DNA of 64,000 nucleotides from SZUA-309 sp965230005 (lineage in GTDB: Bacteria; Pseudomonadota; Gammaproteobacteria; Pseudomonadales; Azotimanducaceae), in contig OZ245934.1 of the NCBI GenBank assembly GCA_965230005.1, positions 2,356,001-2,420,000 on the forward strand, in the 5' to 3' direction. The position numbers were made by a program, and so were the translations under genes. Within the stretch, counting starts at the first letter, position 1. The number at the start of each line of letters is the position of its first letter. Below, piece by piece: positions 44,739 to 53,484 of the stretch. The notes beneath the pieces are model-generated. The model saw only the letters and a list, made by a program, of their open reading frames with translations, did no database searches and was not told the origin of the DNA.

Positions 44739-44772
44739 ATAGTATTTACTATTTACTAGTAAATACTATAAT
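44739..44772. promoter_or_regulatory. Divergent promoter with 31-base palindrome (BVMO / PhyH)
   Basis: ATAGTATTTAC (44739-44749) and GTAAATACTAT (44759-44769) are perfect inverted arms, and TATTTACTAGTAAATA (44750-44765) is itself a perfect palindrome. A consensus -10 box TATAAT lies at 44767-44772 with TTTACT 16 bases upstream, giving a plus-strand promoter inside the operator. A TetR gene follows PhyH, so it is the likely repressor. Confidence 0.75.
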
Positions 44773-44799
44773 TCCGCCCACCAGTCTGGAGGATGCATC

Positions 44800-45651
44800 A
44801 TGACCATTGCCACCCTGCCCCGGGACGCCACCGCCGACGCGGTGCTCGAGCGGCTCCGCGAAGACGGCGCCTGCGTTGTCGAAAACCGTCTTCCGGAAGC
44901 CAAGCTCGAAGCGCTACTTGCGGAAACCAACCCGCTGGTGGACGCCTCGAGCCACGGCAAGGAGGCCTTCGCCGGTTTCCAGACCCGGCGGACCGGCGCC
45001 CTGGTCGCCACCTCACCGACGTGCCGGGAAGTGGTCCAGGATGCACTCGTGCTGGATGTTACTCGGGAGTTCTTAAGCCCCTGGTGCACGCGAATTCAGC
45101 TCATGCTGACTCAGATCATCGCCATCTATCCCGGCGAATCAGACCAGCTCCTGCACCGCGACCGGAACGCCTGGGGCGGCTACCTGCCCCGGAACATCGA
45201 AACGCAGCTGAACACCATGTGGGCGCTCACAGACTTCACGGTGGAAAACGGCGCGACTCGGGTGGCACCGGGCAGCAGCCGCTGGCCCGACGAGCGGGAG
45301 CCGAGCGCGGAAGAGATCGTACAGGCCGAGATGAGCCGGGGCTCCGTGCTGTTCTTCACCGGCTCGGTGATTCACGGCGGCGGCGGGAACAACAGCAACG
45401 ACGTGCGTATGGGTCTGAACGTCGACTACTGCCTTGACTGGCTCCGCCAGGAGGAAAACCAGTATCTGAGCTGTCCGCCGGAAATCGCCCGCACGCTGCC
45501 GCAGGAGCTCACGGAGCTCATGGGTTACACGGCCGGCGGCATCGCCCTCGGCTACTACTCGGATCCCTTCGATCAGGAGGAGCGTGCCGCCAAGCAGGCG
45601 GAAAATGCCATCGGCTACGAACCGCGCCAGGAAGGCATCATCATTGTCTGA
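44800..45651 (+). CDS. Phytanoyl-CoA dioxygenase family protein (PhyH)
   Basis: This 283-residue Fe(II)/2-oxoglutarate oxygenase-like protein has the metal facial triad visible as LLHRDRNAWGG (H-x-D) and a distal histidine in GSVIHGGGGNN, with a downstream arginine (VRMGLNVDY) suited to bind 2-oxoglutarate. It probably hydroxylates a hydrophobic acid, acyl-CoA or alkaloid-like substrate. GGAGG precedes ATG at good spacing. It is first in an operon with TetR, acyl-CoA ligase and nitroreductase genes. Confidence 0.9.
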   Translation: MTIATLPRDATADAVLERLREDGACVVENRLPEAKLEALLAETNPLVDASSHGKEAFAGFQTRRTGALVATSPTCREVVQDALVLDVTREFLSPWCTRIQLMLTQIIAIYPGESDQLLHRDRNAWGGYLPRNIETQLNTMWALTDFTVENGATRVAPGSSRWPDEREPSAEEIVQAEMSRGSVLFFTGSVIHGGGGNNSNDVRMGLNVDYCLDWLRQEENQYLSCPPEIARTLPQELTELMGYTAGGIALGYYSDPFDQEERAAKQAENAIGYEPRQEGIIIV

Positions 45652-46264
45652 CCGCGCCACACCGCTCACGGAGCCCGTTCAACCCCGAGCCCGGCAGAGC
45701 TACGAGGCGCTCCTCGAGGCCGCCCAGAGCATCCTCGAGGAATCGGGCTACGACGCCCTGAACTCGAACGCCATCGCCGCCCGGGCAGGACTGACTCCGC
45801 CCACTTTTTACCGGTATTTCTCGGACAAGCAGATGCTCCTGGCGATTCTCGCCCAGCGCCTGCTGGATGCGCAGAATGCGCTGGTGCCGCCGCACCTCGA
45901 GGCCGCAAAGGCGTCCTTCACCGGCAGCGTCGATGCCATCGAAGCCCTCATGACGGCCGATATCGAACTGACCCGTGGCTTCAAAGCGAGCTTCGAGCTC
46001 ATGGTGCTGCTGCGTTCTCTGCCGGAACTGCGGCAGTTGCGGATCGCAGCCCATCAGCAGATGGCTGGCACTCTGGCCAGGGAGCTGGCAGCGACCTATC
46101 CGGAGATCGCGCCAACGACCCTGCGCGCCCGGCTGCGCCTTGTCACCGAGGTCTACTACAGCACCATGGAAATGCTTTTTGAAACCGGGTTCCGGCAGCA
46201 GCGGGAGATCGTCAGGCGCGCCGCAGTTGCCATTCAGGCTCTGGTAACCTTGCCCGATCCCTGA
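45644..46264 (+). CDS. TetR-family transcriptional regulator
   Basis: This 206-residue repressor has the helix-turn-helix at IAARAGLTPPTFYRYFSDKQ. The preferred start is TTG at 45644, eight bases inside the end of phyH and preceded by AGGAAGG; the frame is open 20 codons earlier inside phyH. It is second in the PhyH operon, downstream of the palindrome at 44739-44769, which it probably binds. That would also place the divergent BVMO gene under its control. Confidence 0.88.
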   Translation: MSDRATPLTEPVQPRARQSYEALLEAAQSILEESGYDALNSNAIAARAGLTPPTFYRYFSDKQMLLAILAQRLLDAQNALVPPHLEAAKASFTGSVDAIEALMTADIELTRGFKASFELMVLLRSLPELRQLRIAAHQQMAGTLARELAATYPEIAPTTLRARLRLVTEVYYSTMEMLFETGFRQQREIVRRAAVAIQALVTLPDP

Positions 46265-46278
46265 GCCGGAGCCCTGCC

Positions 46279-47898
46279 TTGCGCAGCGACTACCCTGACC
46301 TCAACTTCGGCGACCTTTTCGAAGCGGTCGCCACCACGTTCCCGTCGCGGACCGCCGTCATTTTCGGCGACGAGCGCCTCAGCTGGCAGGATCTCAACCG
46401 CCGTTCCAATCGCCTGGCGCGCGCCCTGGCTGCCATGGGCCTCGAGGCCGGGAGCAAGGTCGCTTTCTACCTGAGAAACAGCCCCGCCTACGTTGAACTC
46501 TTTGCGGCCTGTGCCAAAGGCCGCTTCGTTCATGCCAACGTCAACTATCGCTATGTCGCCGAAGAGCTGCACTATCTCCTGGACAACGCCGATGCGGAGG
46601 TTGTCGCCTACGACGCCGAGTTTCGCGGGGAGATCGAAAAGCTCAGAGATCGCCTGCCGACGGTGAAGGCTTACCTTGAGGTCGGCTCGAGCGTCGAGAA
46701 CGGTCCCGCATTTGCGCAGGCCTTTGAGGGCTGCTGCCGCGACGGCGATGCGGCGCCGCTCGGCAACCAGCGATCCGGCGCAGACCTTTACTTCATGTAC
46801 ACCGGCGGCACGACGGGCTATCCCAAGGCCGTGATGTGGCCCGCAGCGGCGCGTATCGCCGCGATCGGAATGACCCCGGCAAAGGACGTTTCTGGCCATC
46901 TCGAGCACCTCGAGGCGGCGGAGAGCGCACCCATCGCACTTCCGGCAGCGCCGCTCATGCACTCCACGGGACTGACGACCATGCTGTCGACACTGGTCAA
47001 TGGCGGCTGCCTGGTGCTGCTGCCGACCCGATCTTTCGACGCCGCCGTCTGTCTGCAGCAGATCGAGAGGCATAGCGTCGAGCGGCTCGCGCTGGTCGGG
47101 GACGCCTTCTCCCTGCCGCTGCTCGACGCCCTCGACGACAACCCCGGCCGTTACGACCTGAGTTCAGTCAAGCTCATCTCATCGGCGGGCGCCATGTGGA
47201 GCGAGCGGCTCAAACAGGGACTGCTGCGGCACTTCAGGGCCGCACAACTCTCCGATTCCCTGGGTTCCTCCGAAGGCTCCCGGATCGGCATCGCCACAAC
47301 CCGCCCAGGCGAGACCGGCGCCACGGGACGTTTCCTCCCAGGCGAGGGTGTGAAGCTGTTTCGCGAGGACTTCACCGAAGTCGAAGCCGGGTCTGGCGAA
47401 GCGGGGCGACTGGCCAAGGCCGGCCCCCTACCCCTCGGCTACTATAAGGACGAAGCCGGGACCGCCAGCACCTTCCCGATCGTCGACGGGGTGCGTTACT
47501 CCATGGCCGGTGACTGGTGCCGTCTGGAGGCCGACGGCACCATGACGCTCCTCGGCCGGGGCAACAACTGCATCAACACCGGCGGCGAGAAAGTCTATCC
47601 GGAGGAGGTGGAGGAAGCGCTCAAGCAGGTGCCCGGAGTCAAGGACGCCGCCGTGCTCGGCATGCCCGACGAACGCTGGGGAGAAAAAGTGACGGCCATC
47701 GTCAGAACGCATACTCCAGCGCCGACGACGGAAGACATCCGTCAGACCCTCGGGGAACAGCTGGCACGCTACAAACACCCGCGGGTCCTGCTCCTGGCAG
47801 ACGTCGAGTTCCGCCACGAAAACGGCAAGATCAACTATCGGGAAGCCCGTCGGCTCATGACGGCGCACCTCGCTCAAGAGTCTCAAGGAGGGGAATGA
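46279..47898 (+). CDS. Acyl-CoA synthetase (AMP-forming ligase)
   Basis: This 539-residue member of the ANL superfamily has the P-loop YTGGTTGYPKAV near residue 175, a SLGSSEG segment near residue 330, and the hinge/C-terminal region NCINTGGEKVYPEEVEEAL with a terminal catalytic lysine region HENGKINYREAR. It activates a carboxylic acid to its CoA ester. The start is TTG at 46279 with GGAG seven bases upstream; it follows the TetR gene by 14 bases. Substrate is probably the acid handled by PhyH and the nearby dehydrogenases. Confidence 0.93.
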   Translation: MRSDYPDLNFGDLFEAVATTFPSRTAVIFGDERLSWQDLNRRSNRLARALAAMGLEAGSKVAFYLRNSPAYVELFAACAKGRFVHANVNYRYVAEELHYLLDNADAEVVAYDAEFRGEIEKLRDRLPTVKAYLEVGSSVENGPAFAQAFEGCCRDGDAAPLGNQRSGADLYFMYTGGTTGYPKAVMWPAAARIAAIGMTPAKDVSGHLEHLEAAESAPIALPAAPLMHSTGLTTMLSTLVNGGCLVLLPTRSFDAAVCLQQIERHSVERLALVGDAFSLPLLDALDDNPGRYDLSSVKLISSAGAMWSERLKQGLLRHFRAAQLSDSLGSSEGSRIGIATTRPGETGATGRFLPGEGVKLFREDFTEVEAGSGEAGRLAKAGPLPLGYYKDEAGTASTFPIVDGVRYSMAGDWCRLEADGTMTLLGRGNNCINTGGEKVYPEEVEEALKQVPGVKDAAVLGMPDERWGEKVTAIVRTHTPAPTTEDIRQTLGEQLARYKHPRVLLLADVEFRHENGKINYREARRLMTAHLAQESQGGE

Positions 47899-47902
47899 GC
47901 AG

Positions 47903-48580
47903 ATGGAATTTGATGACGTAGTGCTCGGGCGACGGAGCATCCGCGGTTTCCGCCAGGATCCGGTACCCAAAGACGTGATCCGCGAGATCGTTACGCTCGC
48001 GACCCGGGCCCCCTCTTCCATGAATACGCAGCCCTGGCACCTGCACGTGGTCACCGGCGAGCCGCTCGATCGCATCCGTGCCGGAAACACGGAACGGAAC
48101 CTGGCCGGGGTACCGGCCTCCCGGGAAATTCGTATGCATGGGCCCTATGAAGGCGTACACCGGGAACGACAGAAGCAGATCGCGGCACAACTCTTCGAAG
48201 CCATGAGCATCGACTGGTCCGATAAGGTTCGACGCAAGGACTGGGTCATGCGTGGTTTCCGTCAGTTCGATGCGCCGGTCTCCATCGTCATTGCCTTCGA
48301 TGCGAGCCTCACGGACAACGACATCGCCATCTTCGACTGCGGCGCGGTGACCAACTGCCTCGTGAACGCCGCCTGGTCCCGGGGCCTCGGTTGCGTGATC
48401 AACGGTCAGGGCATCATGCAATCACCGGTCGTGCGCGAGCACGCGCAGATTCCAGACGGGCAGGTGATCATGAGCTGTGTGGCCATGGGTTATCCCGTGG
48501 ACGACTTCCCGGCCAACGACGTGGTCTCGACCCGCCGACCCGTGGACGAGGTGATCAGTTTCGTCGGTTTCGACGACTGA
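47903..48580 (+). CDS. Nitroreductase family flavoprotein
   Basis: This 225-residue FMN protein opens with the signature VLGRRSIRGFRQDPVP and RAPSSMNTQPWHLHVV, and has the C-terminal VAMGYP strand of nitroreductases. AAGGAGGGG precedes its ATG, five bases after the ligase stop, so it belongs to the PhyH-TetR-ligase operon. Family members reduce nitro groups, quinones or enones with NAD(P)H; the true substrate here is unknown. Confidence 0.92.
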   Translation: MEFDDVVLGRRSIRGFRQDPVPKDVIREIVTLATRAPSSMNTQPWHLHVVTGEPLDRIRAGNTERNLAGVPASREIRMHGPYEGVHRERQKQIAAQLFEAMSIDWSDKVRRKDWVMRGFRQFDAPVSIVIAFDASLTDNDIAIFDCGAVTNCLVNAAWSRGLGCVINGQGIMQSPVVREHAQIPDGQVIMSCVAMGYPVDDFPANDVVSTRRPVDEVISFVGFDD

Positions 48581-48614
48581 CGGGTCACCGCACGGCTGTG
48601 CGGCAGGCCTCTGG

Positions 48615-49256
48615 CTAGACCGGTCGCCCGGCAATGGGGCAGACCAGCTCGACGAGCTCGGCAATGAACGTGTCCCGATCCTTGTTACCCAGAGACCTCG
48701 AGAAGATCGGTTGTGCCAGCATCATGGCGGCCCCGAAGGGTACGGCATTGGTAAACACCTCCAGCACCCGGAGATCGACGTCCGGATGTCGACCCGTTGC
48801 TTGTGTCGCAACAATAGCTTCGCGCACCGTGGCTTCGAAGTCAGCCATCACGTCGAGCAGCTGCGCGTCCGCGTTCCGCTCCACGTCCGGGTGCGTAATC
48901 GCTCGGAAGCTCGCTGGATTGTCGAAAGCCCAGTGCAGGAAGCCGCGACCCATGGCGTTCAGCCGCACCCAGGGATCGTCACCGGCGGACTCCGCCGCCG
49001 ATAGCGTCGCCGCCTTGAGGGCCGCATAACCTTCGGCCGCCAGCGCCGCCAGCAGATCGGCTTTTGCTCTGAAATGGCGATTCGGCGCGCCGTGGGACAC
49101 GCCGAGATCCCGGGCCAGGCCGCGCAATGTCAGCGCTTCGATACCTTCCGCGTCGATGACTTCAGCCGCCCGCCGGATGAGGGCCTGGCGCAGATCTCCG
49201 TGGTGGTAGCTGTCCCGGGCGGCGTCGCTGTCCGTCTCTGTCACTGCTGCTGACAC
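48615..49256 (-). CDS. TetR-family transcriptional regulator
   Basis: This 213-residue repressor has the helix-turn-helix LRGLARDLGVSHGAPNRHFRAK and a TetR_C ligand domain. GTG at 49256 is preceded by AAGGAGGAG. It is divergent from a small membrane protein/desaturase/Rieske operon, and two overlapping inverted repeats (49326-49360) cover that promoter, so it probably represses both directions. Confidence 0.9.
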   Translation of the reverse strand: MSAAVTETDSDAARDSYHHGDLRQALIRRAAEVIDAEGIEALTLRGLARDLGVSHGAPNRHFRAKADLLAALAAEGYAALKAATLSAAESAGDDPWVRLNAMGRGFLHWAFDNPASFRAITHPDVERNADAQLLDVMADFEATVREAIVATQATGRHPDVDLRVLEVFTNAVPFGAAMMLAQPIFSRSLGNKDRDTFIAELVELVCPIAGRPV

Positions 49257-49317
49257 AGGTTCTCCTCCTTACTCGCGGTCGACCTTGGACCTTGCTTGGG
49301 CCTTGAAAGAATCGATG

Positions 49318-49360
49318 TTGACGAAGTCTACATCAAAAAGTAATGTAGACGCTGTCTACA
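49318..49360. promoter_or_regulatory. Promoter with overlapping TetR-type palindromes
   Basis: TGTAGAC-GCT-GTCTACA (49344-49360) is a perfect 7+7 palindrome, and GTCTACAT (49326) pairs with ATGTAGAC (ending 49350) across nine bases. TTGACG (49318-49323) and TAATGT (49341-49346), 17 bases apart, make a plausible plus-strand promoter that the operator covers. It lies between the divergent TetR gene and the desaturase operon. Confidence 0.72.
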
Positions 49361-49385
49361 GCAATCGACGAAGCGGGGAGAAAAC

Positions 49386-49601
49386 ATGGGCACCACGGTC
49401 AACCGCTGGCTGGCGGCGCTGTTCGAACACTCGGAACACTGGGGCATGCTCTGGTTCGGACTCATCTTCTGGGGCAGCGTCATCAATGCCGCGGGCCTGA
49501 AGCTGATACCAGGCGCCGATCCCGCCCTCCTCGCCTGGGCGGCCTATGCGACCGGCTTCGCCATCGGCGCCTTCGCCAAAGCCCGTGGAGGCTGGCTGTG
49601 A
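49386..49601 (+). CDS. Small two-helix membrane protein
   Basis: I do not recognise this 71-residue protein. It has two likely membrane helices (about 20-37, GMLWFGLIFWGSVI; and 47-65, LLAWAAYATGFAIGAFA). AAGCGGGGAGAAA precedes the ATG. Its stop overlaps the GTG of the desaturase gene by four bases (GTGA), so the two are coupled. A membrane anchor or electron-transfer adaptor for the desaturase or the Rieske protein is inference from coupling. Confidence 0.75.
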   Translation: MGTTVNRWLAALFEHSEHWGMLWFGLIFWGSVINAAGLKLIPGADPALLAWAAYATGFAIGAFAKARGGWL

Positions 49602-50530
49602 GCGCCGTCGCGGCAGAAGCTGTGCCACAGAACGACGGGCCAGACCTCTCCGTGGAAGCGGAGCGGGCCGTTGCCCGGCAGTTCATGGGCCGGATCCAAT
49701 GGGAGTCCATCGCTATCGGCCTCGGCCAGTGCGCCGTCTGGCTTCTGAACTGGGCCCTGGTCCTCAGCGGCACGATTCCCCTCTGGGTCGGCTTCTTTGT
49801 TGCGACGGTCTGCGCGAGTCTGGCCTATCTGCCGAGCCACGAAGGTCAGCATGGCAATATCTCCGGACGCCAGAAGCAGTGGAAATGGCTCGACGCCTTC
49901 GTTGGCCACATCACGCTCATCCCGCTGGCAAGCTCCCATGAGGTGCTGCGGGTCACACACATGAAGCACCACGCGTATACGAACGACCCGGAGCTCGACG
50001 TCGACTACGGCACCAAGGGAGAGCACTGGTGGCACGCGGCCCTCGGCGTGCACCGGGGCTATGCAAACGGCAGCCAGGGCAGCAACGCCATCCGTATCCA
50101 TGCTGAGCGTGACCCGGCCTTTGCCAGAGGTCTCCAGCGCGGTGTTCCGATCGCCAAGCTCTACTCGCTCATCCGGCTGGTCATGGTGTTCTTTTTCCCC
50201 CTCGAGACGCTGTTTCTCTGGTGGTTACCGGAGAAGATCGCCTTCTCGTACCTTGCCGTCTACTTCTCCTGGCTGCCGCACCATCCCATGGAGGAAGGCG
50301 GTCGCTACAGGGACACGCGCTTCTGGCAGATTCGTCTGCCCCGGTACCTCGATCAGTCCATGCAGACCCACGTGATTCATCACCTGTATCCGGGCATTCC
50401 CCACTTCGACGAGCCGAAGGCCATGGAGGCATTGAAGCCCTTCCTGATCGCTCGCGAGGTACCGGGGGCCGAGCAGATTCCAGAACGCGTGCGCTTCAAT
50501 CCGCTCATTCAGAGCACACCGACCGCCTGA
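49598..50530 (+). CDS. Membrane fatty acid desaturase / hydroxylase
   Basis: This 310-residue diiron membrane enzyme shows histidine boxes HEGQH, HMKHH and HVIHH, and membrane helices around residues 45-80 and 190-220. These belong to the desaturase/hydroxylase superfamily. GTG start is coupled to the small membrane protein. It is followed 17 bases later by a Rieske oxygenase gene in the same operon. Substrate could be a fatty acyl chain or another lipid; the sequence does not decide. Confidence 0.9.
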   Translation: MSAVAAEAVPQNDGPDLSVEAERAVARQFMGRIQWESIAIGLGQCAVWLLNWALVLSGTIPLWVGFFVATVCASLAYLPSHEGQHGNISGRQKQWKWLDAFVGHITLIPLASSHEVLRVTHMKHHAYTNDPELDVDYGTKGEHWWHAALGVHRGYANGSQGSNAIRIHAERDPAFARGLQRGVPIAKLYSLIRLVMVFFFPLETLFLWWLPEKIAFSYLAVYFSWLPHHPMEEGGRYRDTRFWQIRLPRYLDQSMQTHVIHHLYPGIPHFDEPKAMEALKPFLIAREVPGAEQIPERVRFNPLIQSTPTA

Positions 50531-50547
50531 ACCGAGGAGCAACAACC

Positions 50548-51789
50548 ATGCAGCAGGCACAGGAAGTCATCATTCTCAAGGAGTTGCTCACCCAGCTCGA
50601 CGAAGGACGCAACGTCGACGCCGGGGTGCGCTACCGGATACCCACCGACAGCTATGTCAACGCCGAGCTCGCCGAGCAGGAGTGGACCGGGTTCTTTCAG
50701 GGCCACCCTCAGTTCATCGGTCTCTCCGGCGATCTGCCGGACAAAGGCAGCTACTTCACCGTCGACGACTTCGGCACGCCCGTGCTTGCGACGCGTGACG
50801 ACACCGGTCGCTTCCGAGCCTTTCTGAATGCCTGCAGGCACCGGGGTGTGCGGGTTGCCAATGAGCCGCGCGGAGAATCACGGCGCTTCATGTGCCCGTT
50901 TCACAGCTGGACCTACGCCAACGATGGCACGCTCGTCGGCGTGCCACGGGAAGCGGATTTCGGTCCCGTTGAAAAAGGCTGCAACGGCCTCATCGAGCTG
51001 CCGGCGGAAGAGTATCTCGGCATGCTCTGGGTTCATCCTAAGCAGGATGGCGTGCTGGACGTTGCCAGCCTCATCGGCAACCTGGGACCGGAGCTCGAAA
51101 GCTGGGACGCGGGCCGGATGATTTACCGGGGCGAATCAACAATCGAAAAGAACCTGAACTGGAAGCTCGCCAACGACACCTTCGGCGAGACGTATCACTT
51201 CTCCAGGCTGCACAAGGGTACGCTCGGGCAACTTTTCTACGGCGACGCACTCGCCTACGAAACTTTCGGCCGCAATCATCGCTTCGTTTTCGCCTCGAAA
51301 GGTATCGATGCGCTGCGCGAGCTCCCGGAAGCCGAGTGGACGACTGACAACACAGCCAACGTACTCTACTTCCTGTTTCCGAACGTGCAGTTCAATGTTT
51401 CCCGGGACTCGATGCTGGTGATCAAGATTTATCCGACCCCGGGAAATCCAGGTCGCTCGCTCACTCGAATCGGCTACTACTACAGCCCGGAAGCCATCGC
51501 AGCCATGGAAGCCGCCGAAGCATCAGGCAGTCAGGTGATCGGTGCGGACAACGTTTACGACCATGACGAACGGAACGAAAGCGCCGCCTTCAGCCTGGAA
51601 GCGTCCATGGAGGTGTTCAACAGCACCATCGAGATGGAGGACTATCTGATGGGCGAAACCACGCAGCAGGCCGCCGCAAACGGCACGCTGACGCACCTGA
51701 CCTTCGGTCGCAACGAACCAGCCCTCCACCACTACCACAACAGCTTCCGAGAGGCGCTCAATCTGCCGCCGCTGGAGCGGCTGGACTGA
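50548..51789 (+). CDS. Rieske non-heme iron oxygenase, alpha subunit type
   Basis: This 413-residue protein has a Rieske [2Fe-2S] site C96-x-H98 (CRHRG) and C116-x2-H119 (CPFHSW). It also has a catalytic domain with NDTFGETYHFSRLH, the mononuclear iron site. ATG at 50548 follows GAGGAG; the frame is open upstream through the desaturase gene but has no ribosome site there. It is third in the TetR-controlled operon. No reductase or ferredoxin gene is adjacent, so electrons must come from elsewhere. Confidence 0.92.
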   Translation: MQQAQEVIILKELLTQLDEGRNVDAGVRYRIPTDSYVNAELAEQEWTGFFQGHPQFIGLSGDLPDKGSYFTVDDFGTPVLATRDDTGRFRAFLNACRHRGVRVANEPRGESRRFMCPFHSWTYANDGTLVGVPREADFGPVEKGCNGLIELPAEEYLGMLWVHPKQDGVLDVASLIGNLGPELESWDAGRMIYRGESTIEKNLNWKLANDTFGETYHFSRLHKGTLGQLFYGDALAYETFGRNHRFVFASKGIDALRELPEAEWTTDNTANVLYFLFPNVQFNVSRDSMLVIKIYPTPGNPGRSLTRIGYYYSPEAIAAMEAAEASGSQVIGADNVYDHDERNESAAFSLEASMEVFNSTIEMEDYLMGETTQQAAANGTLTHLTFGRNEPALHHYHNSFREALNLPPLERLD

Positions 51790-51817
51790 TTCACCGCGGT
51801 CCGAGCCGGCCCTCGAT

Positions 51818-52336
51818 TCAGGCACCCATCTTCAGGGCGCCGAGGAAGTCCCGCTTGCCGATGTCCACACCCCGGGCGCGGAGAATGTCGTACGCCGTTG
51901 TGGCGTGGAAGTAGAAGTTAGGCAGAGAAAAGGAGAGCGCAAAGTTCTCTACCGTGAAGGGAATCTCATTGCCGCCGATCTTGAAGACCATGCTCTTGCC
52001 GGCGAGCGCGTTCACTTCGTCGGCCTGAATCGCCTTGAGGGCCTCGAGCGTCGTGGCCGTCATGGCCTGGAGCCCCGCATAGTCGGTTTCCGGATAGTCC
52101 GGCGGCAAAAACTCACCGGAACGCATGCCGTTCAGCGCCTGCAGCGAGTGGTGGGTAATGCAGACGACCTGAAAGTGCAGGGTCGCCATGTCGTCGTGGA
52201 GGCGAGCGGTCACCAGCTCGTCCGTTGAGATGCCCTGCTGTTCACAGAAGGCGGCACCCTTCGCAAGCACCCCCACGGCTGCCTCCACGATCTGGGTGTA
52301 GCTGCCGACGGTCAGGTCGTAAAAAGTGGCTGTCAT
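51818..52336 (-). CDS. DUF1993 family protein
   Basis: This is a 172-residue helical protein of the DUF1993 group (DinB-like four-helix fold). LTVGSYTQIVEAAVGVLAKG lies at the N-terminus, NFALSFSLPNFYFHATTAYDILR near the end (core LPNFYFHATTAYDIL). ATG at 52336 follows GGGAG six bases upstream; an earlier in-frame start at 52372 is less likely. Function is unknown. It is convergent with the Rieske gene. Confidence 0.88.
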   Translation of the reverse strand: MTATFYDLTVGSYTQIVEAAVGVLAKGAAFCEQQGISTDELVTARLHDDMATLHFQVVCITHHSLQALNGMRSGEFLPPDYPETDYAGLQAMTATTLEALKAIQADEVNALAGKSMVFKIGGNEIPFTVENFALSFSLPNFYFHATTAYDILRARGVDIGKRDFLGALKMGA

Positions 52337-52443
52337 TGGGTGCTCCCTGCGATGAACTAACGAGGCCGCCATTCTAGCCCGGGCTGCGCCTCCTCAGCGC
52401 CTCACCCGGCAGCGGAAAGCCGGAAGGTGATCAACCCGAAGCG

Positions 52444-53484
52444 TCAGTCCGCACCGAAGCGCTTGCTGAGTGAGAAGTGCAGCGCGAAGTCCGGCATCAC
52501 TCGCGACAGACCATCTTCAACGATACCGAAGCGGATGGCCCAGCCGCTGTCGCTCAGGTATTGCCCGCCGAAGATGAGCTGAAGGGTCTCATCGCCAAGG
52601 GCACCGATCGCGATGTCGTAGTAGGGTCCAGTGCCCTGGATCCCGATCATCGCCGCCAGCCTGCTGGTGAGCTGCACCGACGCCTGAAGCCCCCCGAACA
52701 GGACACTCGACTTCTGATACTCCGTCAGCACATCGCCGTCACCGAGGTAGAGGATCCCGGCGTTTGCCGACAGCGTCGTGTTCATCCACGCGAGGGTCCG
52801 CGGATCTGAAAGCCCGATGCCGAGGGATGCATCCATCGCGCCGCTCCCGGTGAGTCGTCGGGCGCTGCCCGTCGGCACCTTGAGGCCACCCTGAAGGGCA
52901 AGCTGGCGATCGCCGGACTCCGGTGTCAGGCGATAGCGCAACGCGAACTGCAGATCGCCCAACCCGGTCCCGACGTCGTCGACGAGGACCCGTTCGCCGC
53001 GACTGTCTTCAAAGTAGAGCCGCAGCGTATCTCTGGGTTGCAGATCCCGTTTGCCATTCGGTACCCCGAGCAGATCGTGCCAGTCCGTGAGCGGGCCATC
53101 CATCCAGCCACCCGTGTGGTGCAGGAGCGGCAGGCGGACGCTGAGCTCGAGGCCAGGACGCAGCACGCGGGCATAGTTGAAGTCCAGATGGTAGGTCTCG
53201 CCATCCAGCTCGAAGCGCTGGCCTTCCACCCCTTCGATTTCCGTGTAGCTCACGGCCTGCAGGGTGCTGCGGAACTCGGCGCTGCCGGCCGGCCCCATGC
53301 TGCCCGCAAAGAACTCGGGACGGCCGAAGATCAACGTGAAGGGGTTGTAGCTGCGCGCCTGAAGGATCGGCTCCGCCGCGGTCGCCGCAGGGGGCCAGGA
53401 AAGCAGAAGGATTATGAGAGAAATCAGCGGCCCGAGCCGCCCGATGCGGGCCCGCGAGTGCAGCGTCAGCGTTTGAGCTTCCAA
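52444..53484 (-). CDS. DUF3187 outer-membrane-like protein
   Basis: This 346-residue protein has an N-terminal signal (ISLIILLLSWPPAATAA) and a beta-rich body ending in FALHFSLSKRFGAD, with alternating aromatic strands typical of an outer-membrane barrel; it matches the DUF3187 family. No ATG is available: TTG at 53484, overlapping the phosphoesterase gene by 19 bases and preceded by GGGAGG, is the best start. The function is unknown. It follows the phosphoesterase and DUF4124 genes. Confidence 0.8.
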   Translation of the reverse strand: MEAQTLTLHSRARIGRLGPLISLIILLLSWPPAATAAEPILQARSYNPFTLIFGRPEFFAGSMGPAGSAEFRSTLQAVSYTEIEGVEGQRFELDGETYHLDFNYARVLRPGLELSVRLPLLHHTGGWMDGPLTDWHDLLGVPNGKRDLQPRDTLRLYFEDSRGERVLVDDVGTGLGDLQFALRYRLTPESGDRQLALQGGLKVPTGSARRLTGSGAMDASLGIGLSDPRTLAWMNTTLSANAGILYLGDGDVLTEYQKSSVLFGGLQASVQLTSRLAAMIGIQGTGPYYDIAIGALGDETLQLIFGGQYLSDSGWAIRFGIVEDGLSRVMPDFALHFSLSKRFGAD

